DNA of 64,000 nt from Mycobacterium parmense (lineage in GTDB: Bacteria; Actinomycetota; Actinomycetes; Mycobacteriales; Mycobacteriaceae), in NCBI RefSeq assembly GCF_010730575.1, contig NZ_AP022614.1:2294001-2358000 (forward strand), in the 5' to 3' direction. Below the pieces are notes generated by a model. The model ran no database searches. It was not told the DNA's origin and saw nothing but the letters and a program-made list of their open reading frames with translations. Every line of letters starts with the position of its first letter. Position 1 is the first letter of the stretch. Shown one piece after another: positions 16,803-27,098 of this stretch. A program made the position numbers and the translations under genes.

Positions 16803-17423
16803 CTAGCCGACCGCCTCGCCGGCGTCCCGGGCCGCCACGGGCCGGTGTTCGTCGATGAGGGCGCGGCCCATCTTCCGGGCGCGCAGGGCGGCGTCCAGCT
16901 CTCCGACGGCGGCAAGCACGATGGCTCCCTTCATCAGGATGTGCCACGACGACGCGAAGTCCTCGACGTCACTGAGCCCGGCCGCGAGTGCGCGCCGCCG
17001 TACGATGTCGCGGACGTGGCCGATGTGGGTGATGCAGGCTTGCCCCACGGGATGGTCGGCCCCCAGTTCGAGCAGCACGTTGATGAACGAACAGCCTTCG
17101 TAGCCGTCGCGCAGCTGGAACCAGTCGTGCATGACGTCGAAGATGGCCAGCAGCTGCTCCTCGGGGGTGGCGCCGCGCAGCCGTGACTGCTCCTCGATGA
17201 GGCCGTGGGTCCAAAGCTCCTCGCGTCGCGACAGCACGGCCAGCACCAGGTCGTTCTTCGTCGCGAAGTGACGGTAGAGGGTGGCCTTGGCCACGCCGGC
17301 ACGGTCGATCACCTCTTCGGTGCCGACCGCACGAATTCCACGCCGGCTGAACAGCTCGTAGGCCGCGGTGAGGATGCGTTCACGAGCCGACGGGGCCGGG
17401 GCCACGACATCGGGTTTCGCCAT
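16803..17423 (-). CDS. TetR-family transcriptional regulator
   Basis: A 206-residue repressor-type protein. The N-terminal helix-turn-helix (VIDRAGVAKATLYRHFATKN) is classical TetR; the C-terminal domain contains two Cys (GCSF about 115 and ACITH about 133) that could be sensory. It is convergent with dedA and divergent from the STAS gene. The 153-base divergent gap contains two clear inverted repeats (17458 and 17508), consistent with autoregulation and control of the STAS gene. The inducer is unknown. Confidence 0.9.
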   Translation of the reverse strand: MAKPDVVAPAPSARERILTAAYELFSRRGIRAVGTEEVIDRAGVAKATLYRHFATKNDLVLAVLSRREELWTHGLIEEQSRLRGATPEEQLLAIFDVMHDWFQLRDGYEGCSFINVLLELGADHPVGQACITHIGHVRDIVRRRALAAGLSDVEDFASSWHILMKGAIVLAAVGELDAALRARKMGRALIDEHRPVAARDAGEAVG

Positions 17424-17457
17424 ACCGGCCTTACCATACTCTTAGCGCGACACGTGT

Positions 17458-17475
17458 AGACAGACCGCCCTGTCT
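17458..17475. promoter_or_regulatory. TetR-type operator 1
   Basis: AGACAG-ACCGCC-CTGTCT is a perfect 6-bp inverted repeat with a 6-base spacer, 35 bases upstream of the TetR start. Confidence 0.7.
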
Positions 17476-17507
17476 CGTTATAGAACAGAGGTTCGCACTT
17501 CGCGAAA

Positions 17508-17521
17508 GTCTGTCTTCAGAC
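17508..17521. promoter_or_regulatory. TetR-type operator 2
   Basis: GTCTG-TCTT-CAGAC is a perfect 5-bp inverted repeat. It shares the GTCTGTCT half-site with operator 1 and lies 56 bases upstream of the STAS gene. Confidence 0.6.
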
Positions 17522-17576
17522 AAAAGGACGGGCATCCATCGCTGCGTCACCGACGCCAGTCGATCAGGGGGTCCAC

Positions 17577-18011
17577 ATGAGTCCAGTCATTGCGGAACGG
17601 ATGCCAACCACGCATCTGATGCTCAGCACCCGTCTTGTCTACGAACTGGGTGACCCGCACAGCACGCTGAGGGCGACCACTGACCGCTTCGGCCCTGCGG
17701 TGCTCATCAACGCCGGGGGCGAGATCGACGCCTGCAACGAGCACACGTGGCGCCGGCTCGTCGGCGAGGCGGCCGGCGTCGTCACCGCGCCCGGGCCTTT
17801 CGTCGTCGACGTCACCAACCTCGACTTCATGGGCTGCTGCGCCTTCGCGGTGCTGGCCGACGAGGCGCGGCGGTGCCGGCAACGCGGCATCGAGTTGCGG
17901 CTCGTGAGCCACCGCTCGATCGTCGCCCGGATCGTCGACGCGTGCGGACTCAACTCGCTGCTGCCGGTCTACCCAACGGCCGACTCCGCGCTGGTGGGCG
18001 CCGCGCGCTGA
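17577..18011 (+). CDS. STAS-domain anti-sigma factor antagonist-like protein (Rv2638-like)
   Basis: A 144-residue STAS protein. The strand-turn motif that carries the phosphorylatable Ser in SpoIIAA/RsbV (D-S-S/x-G) here reads VTNLDFMGCCAFAVL, with Cys-Cys where Ser is expected, so control by an anti-sigma kinase in the usual way seems unlikely. Position after dedA matches Rv2638. The N-terminal about 35 residues precede the STAS fold. The divergent TetR and its operator dyads probably control it. Partner anti-sigma factors are not in the window. Confidence 0.85.
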   Translation: MSPVIAERMPTTHLMLSTRLVYELGDPHSTLRATTDRFGPAVLINAGGEIDACNEHTWRRLVGEAAGVVTAPGPFVVDVTNLDFMGCCAFAVLADEARRCRQRGIELRLVSHRSIVARIVDACGLNSLLPVYPTADSALVGAAR

Positions 18012-18051
18012 CCATCGGTCCGCGTGGGCACCGACCGGGTCGTCCGGCTCG

Positions 18052-19146
18052 ATGAGCGATCATCCCACCTTCGGTGCCGAGGAGGAGTTTCTCCTCGTCG
18101 ACCCGCGCACGGGCCAACCCGCTGCGCGCAACGCCGAGGTGGCCGCGGAGGCTGAGCGCCGAGGGGTGCAGCTGCAGCTGGAATTGAGCAGCTGTCAGGT
18201 CGAGACCACGTCCAGCGTGGCCGCGACCAGCGCCGAGCTGGGCGCAGAACTCGCCCGGTTGAGGCACACCGCCGCGCAGGCGGCCGAGGCCACGGGGGTG
18301 CGGCTGCTGGCCGCGGGGCTCCCGCCGGTCACCCCGCACGCGTTCCCCGTCACGGACACCCCGCGGTACCGACGCATCGGAGCGCAGTTCGGAATGATCG
18401 CGCACGAGCAGGGCATCTGCGGGTGTCACGTACACGTGCGGGTGCCCGATCGCGCGGCCGCGATCTACGTGAGCAATTGGCTGCGGCCGTGGCTGCCGTC
18501 GCTACTTGCGCTGTCGGCCAATTCGCCGCTGTACCGCAACGCCGACACCGGCCACGCGAGCTGGCGAAGCGTGCTCTGGAGCCGCTGGCCGGCCGCGGGG
18601 CCGCCGCCGTTCTTCACCTCGCCCGAGGACTTCGACCGCACGGTGCGCCTGCTGGTCGACGCGGGAGTGATTCTGGACGAGGACATGGTCTATTGGGATG
18701 TGCGCCCGTCGGCCGACTTCCCGACGGTCGAGGTCCGCGTGGCCGACGTCCCGGCCACGGTCGCCGAGACCGTGCTGCTGGCCACCCTGATCAGGGCGGC
18801 GGTGATGACGGCCCTGGCCGCCCGCGACTCTGGCGATCATGTCGCGCGCCTGCCCCCGGGCGCGCTGCGGGCCGCCTACTGGAAGGCCGCGCACGACGGG
18901 CTCGCCGGCCACGCGCTCGACCTGGTTGACGGGCGCGGAGCCGTCCCGGCGCGTGAGCAGTTGGGCGCGCTGGTGCGACGCCTGCGTCCCGCGCTCGACA
19001 CTCTCGGCGAGTACGACCGGGTGGTCGACGAACTCGACCGGGTCGCGGCGCGGGGTAACGGGGCGATGCGGCAGCTGAGGGCCTGGCGAGAACACCGCGA
19101 CGCACTCGACGTCGTCGCGGCAATCGCCACCGCCACGCTCGAATGA
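18052..19146 (+). CDS. Carboxylate-amine ligase, YbdK/glutamate-cysteine ligase type 2 family
   Basis: A 364-residue GCS2-family enzyme (Rv0433-like). The N-terminal FGAEEEFLLVD loop binds metal and nucleotide; ELSSCQVETTS and CGCHVHVRVPD are further signature motifs of the ATP-dependent carboxylate-amine ligase fold. YbdK makes gamma-glutamylcysteine weakly in vitro; mycobacteria use mycothiol, so the physiological substrate is open. It follows the STAS gene by 40 bases in the same direction, so co-transcription is possible. Complete, with no obvious lost motif. Confidence 0.87.
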   Translation: MSDHPTFGAEEEFLLVDPRTGQPAARNAEVAAEAERRGVQLQLELSSCQVETTSSVAATSAELGAELARLRHTAAQAAEATGVRLLAAGLPPVTPHAFPVTDTPRYRRIGAQFGMIAHEQGICGCHVHVRVPDRAAAIYVSNWLRPWLPSLLALSANSPLYRNADTGHASWRSVLWSRWPAAGPPPFFTSPEDFDRTVRLLVDAGVILDEDMVYWDVRPSADFPTVEVRVADVPATVAETVLLATLIRAAVMTALAARDSGDHVARLPPGALRAAYWKAAHDGLAGHALDLVDGRGAVPAREQLGALVRRLRPALDTLGEYDRVVDELDRVAARGNGAMRQLRAWREHRDALDVVAAIATATLE

Positions 19147-19177
19147 CCTCAAACGCCGTGCAGCAGAAGGGTTTTCC

Positions 19178-19963
19178 TCAGGCGACGCTGAGCAGCCGGT
19201 ATAACCCGATCAGCCCGACCACGACGATGACGCCGCGCAGCGCGTTGCCGGACAACCGGCGCCCGTAGCGCGCCCCGACGAAACCCCCGAGCAGGGAACC
19301 GGCCGCGATCAGCCCGGCGACCGGCCAGCTGATCCGGTCGCAGGCCACCGTCGTATAGGCAATGGCGGCAACCACATTCACCACCAGCGTCATCAGGTTC
19401 TTGGCCGCGTTCATCCGCTGGACCGATTCGGGCAGCAGCGCCCCCATCAGTCCGACCAGCAAAATGCCCTGCGCGGCGGTGAAGTAGCCGCCGTAGACGC
19501 CGACCGCGAACGTGCCGGCCACCAGCACGGCCATCCGCGCGGGGCTGACGTGCTCCGGGGAGCGCCCCGCCGCCTCGGCGCGCCGGCCCGTCCACGCCTG
19601 GATCGCCGGGCCGGCCACGACCAGCGCCAGGGCCAGGACCAGCAGGACCGGCACGACCTCGGCGAACACCTTCTCGGGCAGATGCAGCAGCAGGTAGGCG
19701 CCCAGCACCGCGCCGGCCAGCGACGCCGGGATCTGCCAGCGCAGCCGGGCCCATTGGCCGCTCAGTTCGGCGCGGTAGCCCCAGGTGCCCGAGACGCTGC
19801 CCGCCACCAGGCCGGTCGCGTTCGACATGGTCGCCGTGACGGGCGGGTACCCGAGCGCGACGAGGGTCGGGAAGGTGATCAGGGTGCCCGAGCCGACCAG
19901 CGCGTTGATGACGCCGGCGCCGAACCCGGCCAGGGCGATCAGAATCATGTGGGAGGGCGTCAC
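19178..19963 (-). CDS. TauE/SafE-family sulfite/organosulfonate exporter
   Basis: A 261-residue membrane protein with about eight hydrophobic helices. The paired family motifs are visible: GFGAGVINALVGSGTLITFP near the N-terminus and GVYGGYFTAAQGILLVG in the second half, each with the Gly-rich turn of the TauE/SafE fold. Substrates in the family include sulfite, sulfonates and sulfoacetate; nothing nearby fixes it. It starts at GTG 19963 (an in-frame ATG is at 19948). Convergent with the YbdK-type gene. Confidence 0.88.
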   Translation of the reverse strand: MTPSHMILIALAGFGAGVINALVGSGTLITFPTLVALGYPPVTATMSNATGLVAGSVSGTWGYRAELSGQWARLRWQIPASLAGAVLGAYLLLHLPEKVFAEVVPVLLVLALALVVAGPAIQAWTGRRAEAAGRSPEHVSPARMAVLVAGTFAVGVYGGYFTAAQGILLVGLMGALLPESVQRMNAAKNLMTLVVNVVAAIAYTTVACDRISWPVAGLIAAGSLLGGFVGARYGRRLSGNALRGVIVVVGLIGLYRLLSVA

Positions 19964-20012
19964 CGACGGAAAACATTAGCCTGCCCCCCGTCTCGGCCCG
20001 AAGCTGGGCCCG

Positions 20013-20945
20013 TCAGGCGGGAGGCGCTTCGGAGCCCCTGTCCACGCCGGTGCGCAGCTTGACCGAGGCCGAGTAGGCGAGCGTGCGGAAATGCAGCACC
20101 GGGTCGTCGGAGGGCTCGATGCCGTCGGTGACCCGCATCGGGTCGAACACGACGATGTCGCCGCCGTGTTCGCGCCCGGTCTCCGGCCCGGTGATCTCCA
20201 CGACGCCCACGGTGACGAACTGCGTGCTCTGCCAGGGCGCCGACGGGTCGACGGTCGAATCCGTCGGCCCGGCGACCTGAACGCGGTAGTCGAACCGCAC
20301 CGGCCCGTCGGCGAGGCGGGCCGCGAGCTCCTCGGTGAGGAAGTCGGGGCCCTCGTCCGCGGCGGCCTTCGCGGACAGGTAGTTCTCGGGCGCGGCCGGG
20401 ACCATGTGATAGCGAACGAATCTGGCGCTGCCGTCGTCGGCCACCCAGCGGAAGGCGTGCAGTCCGTGGTATTCCGTGGCGGCGTAGCTGGCCGGCACCC
20501 GGTTGGCGTCGCGCAACACGGGCAGCGCACCGAACAGGCGGGGGTGGGTGACGAGGTATCTGGCCATGCGCAGCGGCGTGGTCAGGCCGGGACGCATCGC
20601 CTTGAGCAGGTCGATGAACCCGTCGGGGCTGCTCGAGACGAACAGCCGCGCGGTCTGCGCCGAGACGTCGGTGGTCTTTCCGTCGGGCAACGTGAACTTG
20701 ACCGCCATGCCGCGCACCCCCGGCAGTCCGTCGCGCTGCGCGGGGTTGCCCGATCCGTTCGAGAATCGGACCAGCGCCGGCACCGCGGAACCGCCGAGAT
20801 GCTTTGCGCGCGAGAGCCTTACGGCGTCAGGGCTGGCCGTGAACGTGCCGCGGTACAGCGTGCCTTTGGCGTGCAGCGCCCGACAGTGTGGCTGTGCTCC
20901 CCCGGCGCCCCGGATGGCCGCGATGGCGTCGTCAGGAGTGATCAT
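20013..20945 (-). CDS. Small heme catalase-related protein (SrpA-like)
   Basis: A 310-residue minimal catalase-fold protein. The distal-side His lies in ALHAKGTLYRGTF (about residue 25), the Asn-side loop in VRFSNGSGNP, and the proximal Tyr region is the C-terminal FRTLAYSASVK segment. Full catalases are about 480-750 residues; this length matches the catalase-related peroxidase group, which often uses organic hydroperoxides. No signal peptide. It stands in a minus-strand series with the SDR gene (18 bases) and could form an operon with it. Confidence 0.8.
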   Translation of the reverse strand: MITPDDAIAAIRGAGGAQPHCRALHAKGTLYRGTFTASPDAVRLSRAKHLGGSAVPALVRFSNGSGNPAQRDGLPGVRGMAVKFTLPDGKTTDVSAQTARLFVSSSPDGFIDLLKAMRPGLTTPLRMARYLVTHPRLFGALPVLRDANRVPASYAATEYHGLHAFRWVADDGSARFVRYHMVPAAPENYLSAKAAADEGPDFLTEELAARLADGPVRFDYRVQVAGPTDSTVDPSAPWQSTQFVTVGVVEITGPETGREHGGDIVVFDPMRVTDGIEPSDDPVLHFRTLAYSASVKLRTGVDRGSEAPPA

Positions 20946-20962
20946 GCGCGAATCTTAAGTCC

Positions 20963-21760
20963 CTACTCGGGAAAGCCGAAGAGTTTGACCACGCCGTGGT
21001 CGCGCCCGGCGGTATAGCCGCCGTCGACGGCGATGGCCTGGCCGCTGACGAAAGCGGCGTCGGGCGACAGCAGGAAGGCCGCCATGGCGGCGACCTCCTC
21101 GGAAGTGCCGAGCCGTTGCAGGGCGTGTTCCTCGGTGATCGAGGCCAGCGGGCCCTCCATGCCCGGCATCCCGAAGACGCTTCGGGCCATTGGTGTGTCG
21201 ATGAAGCCGGGGCAGATGGCGTTCGCCCGGATGCCGCTGGGCCCGTAGTCGAGGGCGATGTTCTTGGTGAGCAGCACGACGCCGCCCTTGGCCGCGTTGT
21301 ACGCGCTGCCGCCCGCGGTGCCCTCCAGGCCCTCGACGCTGGCGACGGTGACCAGCGATCCCCGCTCCCCGTCGACGCGGGGCTGCTCGATCATCTTGGC
21401 GAGCGCCGCCTTGGCCACCAGAAAGGTACCGGTGAGGTTGATGCCGATCACGCGCTCCCACTCGGTCCGGTCGAGCAGGTGCACGGGGCCGCCCCCGGCG
21501 ACCCCGGCGGCGTGGAAAACCCCGTCGAGGCGGCCGGGTACGGCGGCCATGACGGCGGCGACCGCCGCCTCGTCGGTCACATCCGCGGTGACGTAGTGGA
21601 ACTCTGGGCCCAGGTCCGGAGGGCCGGCTATGTCGGCGCCGACCACGGTGCCGCCCTCGCCGAGCAGGCGCCGGGCGGTGGCCAGGCCGATCCCCGACGC
21701 GGCGCCCGTGACGAGGAAGGTGCGCGAACGGGCACGACCGGCGCTGACCATGTCAGTCAT
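20963..21760 (-). CDS. Short-chain dehydrogenase/reductase
   Basis: A 265-residue classical SDR. The NAD(P) site is TGAASGIG (near residue 15 with the ATG at 21760), the NAG-like motif is HAAGVAGG, the catalytic set is S (VASVEG), Y-x3-K (YNAAKGG), and the C-terminus has the SGQAIAVDGGYT motif. It resembles 3-alpha-hydroxysteroid or 3-oxoacyl-type SDRs; the substrate is unknown. The frame is open for another 20 codons upstream, but that segment shows no SDR similarity. Divergent from the acyl-CoA synthetase at 21855, with which it could share a pathway. Confidence 0.88.
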   Translation of the reverse strand: MTDMVSAGRARSRTFLVTGAASGIGLATARRLLGEGGTVVGADIAGPPDLGPEFHYVTADVTDEAAVAAVMAAVPGRLDGVFHAAGVAGGGPVHLLDRTEWERVIGINLTGTFLVAKAALAKMIEQPRVDGERGSLVTVASVEGLEGTAGGSAYNAAKGGVVLLTKNIALDYGPSGIRANAICPGFIDTPMARSVFGMPGMEGPLASITEEHALQRLGTSEEVAAMAAFLLSPDAAFVSGQAIAVDGGYTAGRDHGVVKLFGFPE

Positions 21761-21854
21761 GTTGGCACACCGAATCGGTGTTTTTGCCATCTGCGCATAC
21801 TCGATGCCCTCAGGGCACACTCGGTAGGGGACAGCTCACACCAGCGGAGGGGTT

Positions 21855-23423
<1,569 letters not shown>

Positions 23424-23535
23424 GCGCCGACCCGGACGACGAGGGCCGCTGGATGGCGTTGGCCGTGGGAGCGGACGGCTGCATGAGGCGAGCCGGAAGC
23501 CGGCGCCCGCCGTCCGCCGTGGCGCTACGGGAGGA

Positions 23536-23829
23536 TCACACGTACGACAGCATGGCCGACGCGGTGGTCGCCGTCGCGTCGGCGAGCACGTCATTCAGCT
23601 TCGTCTGCAGCGCGGTGGTGGCTTCGCCGACCGGCTTCTCGCAGAACCTGCAGCGCGGCGTGAACCGGGGCTGGTCTTGTTCGTCCGGCCAGAATCGGCG
23701 CGGGCCCACGACGGCGCCCGGGTCGTACTGGACGGACTGGTGCGGGGCGTCCCGGAGGAGTCTGCCGACGGGGTGGCCCTGCGGGCACTCGAGCTTGAGC
23801 ATCCCGACGCCTTCTTGATTGGCTGCCAT
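23536..23829 (-). CDS. Small hypothetical protein with Cys pairs
   Basis: A 97-residue protein with CPQGH near residue 15 and CRFC near 60-63, which together could bind zinc; the C-terminal third is a helix rich in Ala/Thr. It lies between the acyl-CoA synthetase and the TauD gene on the minus strand, 83 bases downstream of the latter's stop, so it may be the tail gene of the mycosporine-like cluster. No recognised homologue. Alternative frames on the other strand look like shadows. Confidence 0.55.
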   Translation of the reverse strand: MAANQEGVGMLKLECPQGHPVGRLLRDAPHQSVQYDPGAVVGPRRFWPDEQDQPRFTPRCRFCEKPVGEATTALQTKLNDVLADATATTASAMLSYV

Positions 23830-23912
23830 GGTTCACCGTTCTGTGTGCGGGTGTCGGGGTTTCCCCGAGCGTCGCTCCCCGGACCATTGTGACCCCTGGT
23901 TGCGCCCGGGCG

Positions 23913-24707
23913 TCAACGGTCCCGCGGCCCCGTCCGCGCGTCGGCCACCATGCCGCGGTGCAGCACCCGCTGCCCCACGACTCCGTCGTGGTCCGCTTTG
24001 TGCATCACAACGCGGTTGTCCCACATCACCACGTCACCCGGCGACCACCTGTGGCGAAGCACGTTGCGCGCGCGTGTGCAGTGCGCGACGAGGGCGGCGA
24101 CAAGCTGGTCGCCATCTGCTCGGGAGAGCCCGCTGACGGCGGCGCACCGCTCGGGGGTCGACAGGTAGAGCGCGGTACGCCCGGAAACCGGGTGGGTGAC
24201 TGCCACCGGGTGCTCGGCCGACTTCTCGGCGGCGTCGCCGAGTTCGAGGCCGGTGACCACGTGGGTGATCGTGCGCCGGCGCAAGTCCGCGCGCAGCGCC
24301 TCCGGCAGCGCGTCGTAGGCGGCGTACTGGTTGGTGAACAGCGTGTCGCCGCCGCGCGAAGGCACCGTGACCGCCCGCAGCGCCGTGTAGCACGGGGGAC
24401 GCCGCACGTAGGTGGTGTCCGCGTGGAACGCCGACTTCGGTGGCGTGTCTCGCCCGACGTTGGTGACGACGTTCAACTTCGGGTGCCCGGGCACGGGCGT
24501 TTCCCCCATCGTGAAGACCAGGTCGCCGAAAAGGCGGAGGAAGTAAGCGAATTCGGTGTCGTCCGGCCACTGCCCCGGCATGATCAACACCCCGTGCGCG
24601 GCGAGCAGGGTCCGCAGGGCGTCGACGACCAGTTCGTCGGCGGCGCCGATCCGGAAGCCACGCACGACCGCACCGACGGGCGCCAGCGGCGCGACGTCGA
24701 GGGTCAT
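23913..24707 (-). CDS. TauD/TfdA-family Fe(II)/2-oxoglutarate dioxygenase
   Basis: A 264-residue oxygenase. The facial triad His and Asp are in FHADTTYVRRPP (about residue 94), the distal His in VLHRGMVADA near the C-terminus, and DNRVVMHKADH precedes the 2-oxoglutarate-binding Arg; TLFTNQYAAYDALP is also family-typical. Its ATG overlaps the stop of the MysD-like gene by four bases, so it is translationally coupled to the cluster. In some MAA clusters a different oxygenase (MysH, phytanoyl-CoA dioxygenase type) tailors the glycine arm to give palythines; this TauD-type enzyme could do an analogous step. Tailoring role is inferred. Confidence 0.88.
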   Translation of the reverse strand: MTLDVAPLAPVGAVVRGFRIGAADELVVDALRTLLAAHGVLIMPGQWPDDTEFAYFLRLFGDLVFTMGETPVPGHPKLNVVTNVGRDTPPKSAFHADTTYVRRPPCYTALRAVTVPSRGGDTLFTNQYAAYDALPEALRADLRRRTITHVVTGLELGDAAEKSAEHPVAVTHPVSGRTALYLSTPERCAAVSGLSRADGDQLVAALVAHCTRARNVLRHRWSPGDVVMWDNRVVMHKADHDGVVGQRVLHRGMVADARTGPRDR

Positions 24708-25723
24708 GCCGGCGTGATTCCCGCGTGCGCGCAGACAGCAGAAAACAACTCGGGCACGGGCAGACCCGCCGCGGCGGCCATCGTCGCGACGACGCTGCAC
24801 GGGGCGAACGAACAATAAGGGCTCGCCTCGAGGAACCACGGCGCGCCCTCCGGGTCGATCCGGAAGTCGAACAAGCCGTAGTGCCGGCAGCCCAGTGCCC
24901 GGTAGCAGGCGCGCGCCGCCCGCCAGGTCGGCGCGGTGATCGGGTCGCCGGGCGCAACGATCCACGCCCGGTCGGCACGCTTGGCGGCCAGAGCCAGATC
25001 GCCGCCACCGGTGCGGGTCAACTTGTCGGCAGCCCGGCGAATCGGCGCGACATCCTGGTCGACGGCATACTCTTCCAGCGGCAGGCAGACCAGGTCACCG
25101 CGTTGTTCGAGGACGGCGCAGCGCACCTCTCGGCCCAGCGGGACATAGCGTTCGACCAGCACGTCGGCCCCGAACTCGGCCGCCGTCGCCAGCGCCGCGT
25201 CCAGGCCGTCGGGGTCCTCGACCAGCGTCAGCCCCGCCGAGTTGTCGGCGCCGGCGGGTTTGACCACCACCGGCGTCCGCAGCGTGACGTCTCGCGCGCG
25301 CCGGACCACCTCGCCGGCGGGCACCCGCACCCCGGCGGCGGCGACGATCGACCGGGCGACCGGCTTGTCCGCGGCGTTGGCCATCACCTGTGGGGTGTTG
25401 CCCACATAGCGCAACCCCGCAGCTTCGAGCAGCCCGCGGTACGCCGTCATCCCGGGACGGCAGAACATCTGCGGCAGGACGACGTCGATGCCCAGGGCGT
25501 CGATGTGCTGCAACGCTGCTGCCGCCGACATCGAATGCCCACCGGCGTGCGGGGCGTCCGCGCTGCACGGGAAGCGCCACGACCGGTCGGGGTAGACGAC
25601 GGCCATGTGCATGCGGTGATGGTCCTTCAGCGCGGCCGCACACTCGCGGGCATACAACAGCGAGAGCTCGACGTGGAAGTCGTCGACCGCGGAACCGGCG
25701 AGTTGCAGAACCGTCAGCGGCAC
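24704..25723 (-). CDS. mysD: D-Ala-D-Ala ligase-like ATP-grasp enzyme, MysD-like
   Basis: A 339-residue ATP-grasp ligase. By family it joins an amino acid (Ser or Thr in cyanobacterial MysD) to mycosporine-glycine to form an imino-MAA such as shinorine. Evidence: start MPLTVLQLAGSAVDDF resembling MysD, the ATP-binding VVVKPAGADNSAG strand, VERYVPLGREVRCAV, and the C-terminal FLEASPYCSFAPCS motif in place of the usual ENPNCG-type Mg site, as in MysD. The GTG at 25723 lies two bases after the MysC stop and has GGAG six bases upstream; a TTG at 25744 is a less likely start. Overlaps the TauD gene by four bases. Confidence 0.85.
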   Translation of the reverse strand: MPLTVLQLAGSAVDDFHVELSLLYARECAAALKDHHRMHMAVVYPDRSWRFPCSADAPHAGGHSMSAAAALQHIDALGIDVVLPQMFCRPGMTAYRGLLEAAGLRYVGNTPQVMANAADKPVARSIVAAAGVRVPAGEVVRRARDVTLRTPVVVKPAGADNSAGLTLVEDPDGLDAALATAAEFGADVLVERYVPLGREVRCAVLEQRGDLVCLPLEEYAVDQDVAPIRRAADKLTRTGGGDLALAAKRADRAWIVAPGDPITAPTWRAARACYRALGCRHYGLFDFRIDPEGAPWFLEASPYCSFAPCSVVATMAAAAGLPVPELFSAVCAHAGITPA

Positions 25724-25724
25724 G

Positions 25725-27098
25725 TCAGTCTCCGCCTGTTGCAACGAGTTTGCCGATGTTGAAGTCGATCCGGCTCCACCCTTTGCGGCGACGCAGGCTG
25801 GCGAGCAGCAGCGCAGGGATCTGCAGGTGGTGCACCATCAGGTAGGGCAGCGGATCCCACCAGGCGAAAATGGCGTCGCGCCCCCGCGCGATCGTCGCCA
25901 GGCGGCGACGGCGACCCGGCTGCGTCAGGAGCCGCCACAACTCGTGGTAGATCCAGTACGTGGGCCGCGCCCGCGGTCGAGGCGTGAGCTGAGGGTGTCC
26001 GTCATGCAGGTAGGCCGCCGCCACGTGCGGGTGGTCGTGGAACATCGTGATCGCCGAGTGTGTGCGCGGATTGCACTCGATGGCGTACGGGTGACCGTCG
26101 GCGCCTTCCACGAAGTCGAAGGACACCTGCCCTGTCACGCGCAGCCGGGCGACGAAATCCTGTACCCAGCGCTTGATTTCGGGCTTGTCGGCATGCCGGT
26201 AGTTGACCTGGAAGGCCGACGAGGCGCAACAGCCGTACACGGTGATCTGACCGTCGCGCACGGTGCTGTGGGTGCAGTACTCCTGACCGTCGACGAATTC
26301 CTGGAGGAGCCACGGATCGCGTTCCGAGATGCCGAGGGAACGCGCGTATTCGGAGTTGAACTCGGGGGTGTCGGCGGCCAACCGCGGCAGGTGGGTGCGG
26401 CCCACCGGGTTGTAGGCGATGCGCTTGAGGATGTAGCCGCGCCCCGGTGGGAAGTCGAAATCCTGCACCTGCCGCGCATCGGTGATGCGCACCGAGTGCG
26501 GCACCTGCAGACCCATAGATTTTGCCAGGCAAGCGAATTCGGCCTTGTCGTCGAGTGCGGCGACCAGCTCGGGACCGGCGTGCAGCACCTCGCAGACATC
26601 ATCGAGGACAGCCTTGGCGTGGGCGTCGGCCACACTGGCGGCGGGGCTCGAGACGGGCACGAAGACGTCCACGCACTCCCACCGGACCACCTCGAGGAGC
26701 GCCGCGGCGTAGCCCGGGTCGCCGGGGTCGGGAACGCAGTGAAACGCATCGACCGCTCGCGAGAACCGGTGTCCGGTAAAGCGGTACCGGGTGGACTCCA
26801 CCAGCACCACGCGATGCCCGGCAAGGTGGAACGACCGGGCCAGCAGCAGCGCCTTGGTCATCTTCCCCCCGCTGAGCATGATCGTGCGCCGCCTTGACGA
26901 CTTCGGCCAGGCGGGCTCTGGCGCTCGCCGCAGCAGCGCCAGGCCCACCAGGCAGAGGTCGAACGGCAGCGTCACGGCCAGGGCGGCGAGGGCCGCCATC
27001 GTGCGCAGCTGCGCACCCCGCCGCCCGTGGGGTTCCCACAGACCGGCCACCCGGTCGGTCGCGCCGGCCGCGGCTGCCCCGAGCACCCCATCAGCCAC
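25725..27098 (-). CDS. mysC: ATP-grasp ligase MysC (mycosporine-glycine synthase)
   Basis: A 457-residue protein that closely matches cyanobacterial MysC end to end. The N-terminus has a hydrophobic segment (about 35-57), then [27 protein letters not shown], the HSTVRDGQ and SSAFQVNY segments, the Mg/ATP site [15 protein letters not shown], the [10 protein letters not shown] motif, and the C-terminal [14 protein letters not shown] signature. MysC activates 4-deoxygadusol and couples glycine to give mycosporine-glycine. The GTG start overlaps the mysA stop by eight bases. The hydrophobic segment suggests membrane association, as in the cyanobacterial enzyme. Assignment is from remembered MysC sequence, but the match is extensive. 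Confidence 0.92.
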   Translation of the reverse strand: MADGVLGAAAAGATDRVAGLWEPHGRRGAQLRTMAALAALAVTLPFDLCLVGLALLRRAPEPAWPKSSRRRTIMLSGGKMTKALLLARSFHLAGHRVVLVESTRYRFTGHRFSRAVDAFHCVPDPGDPGYAAALLEVVRWECVDVFVPVSSPAASVADAHAKAVLDDVCEVLHAGPELVAALDDKAEFACLAKSMGLQVPHSVRITDARQVQDFDFPPGRGYILKRIAYNPVGRTHLPRLAADTPEFNSEYARSLGISERDPWLLQEFVDGQEYCTHSTVRDGQITVYGCCASSAFQVNYRHADKPEIKRWVQDFVARLRVTGQVSFDFVEGADGHPYAIECNPRTHSAITMFHDHPHVAAAYLHDGHPQLTPRPRARPTYWIYHELWRLLTQPGRRRRLATIARGRDAIFAWWDPLPYLMVHHLQIPALLLASLRRRKGWSRIDFNIGKLVATGGD

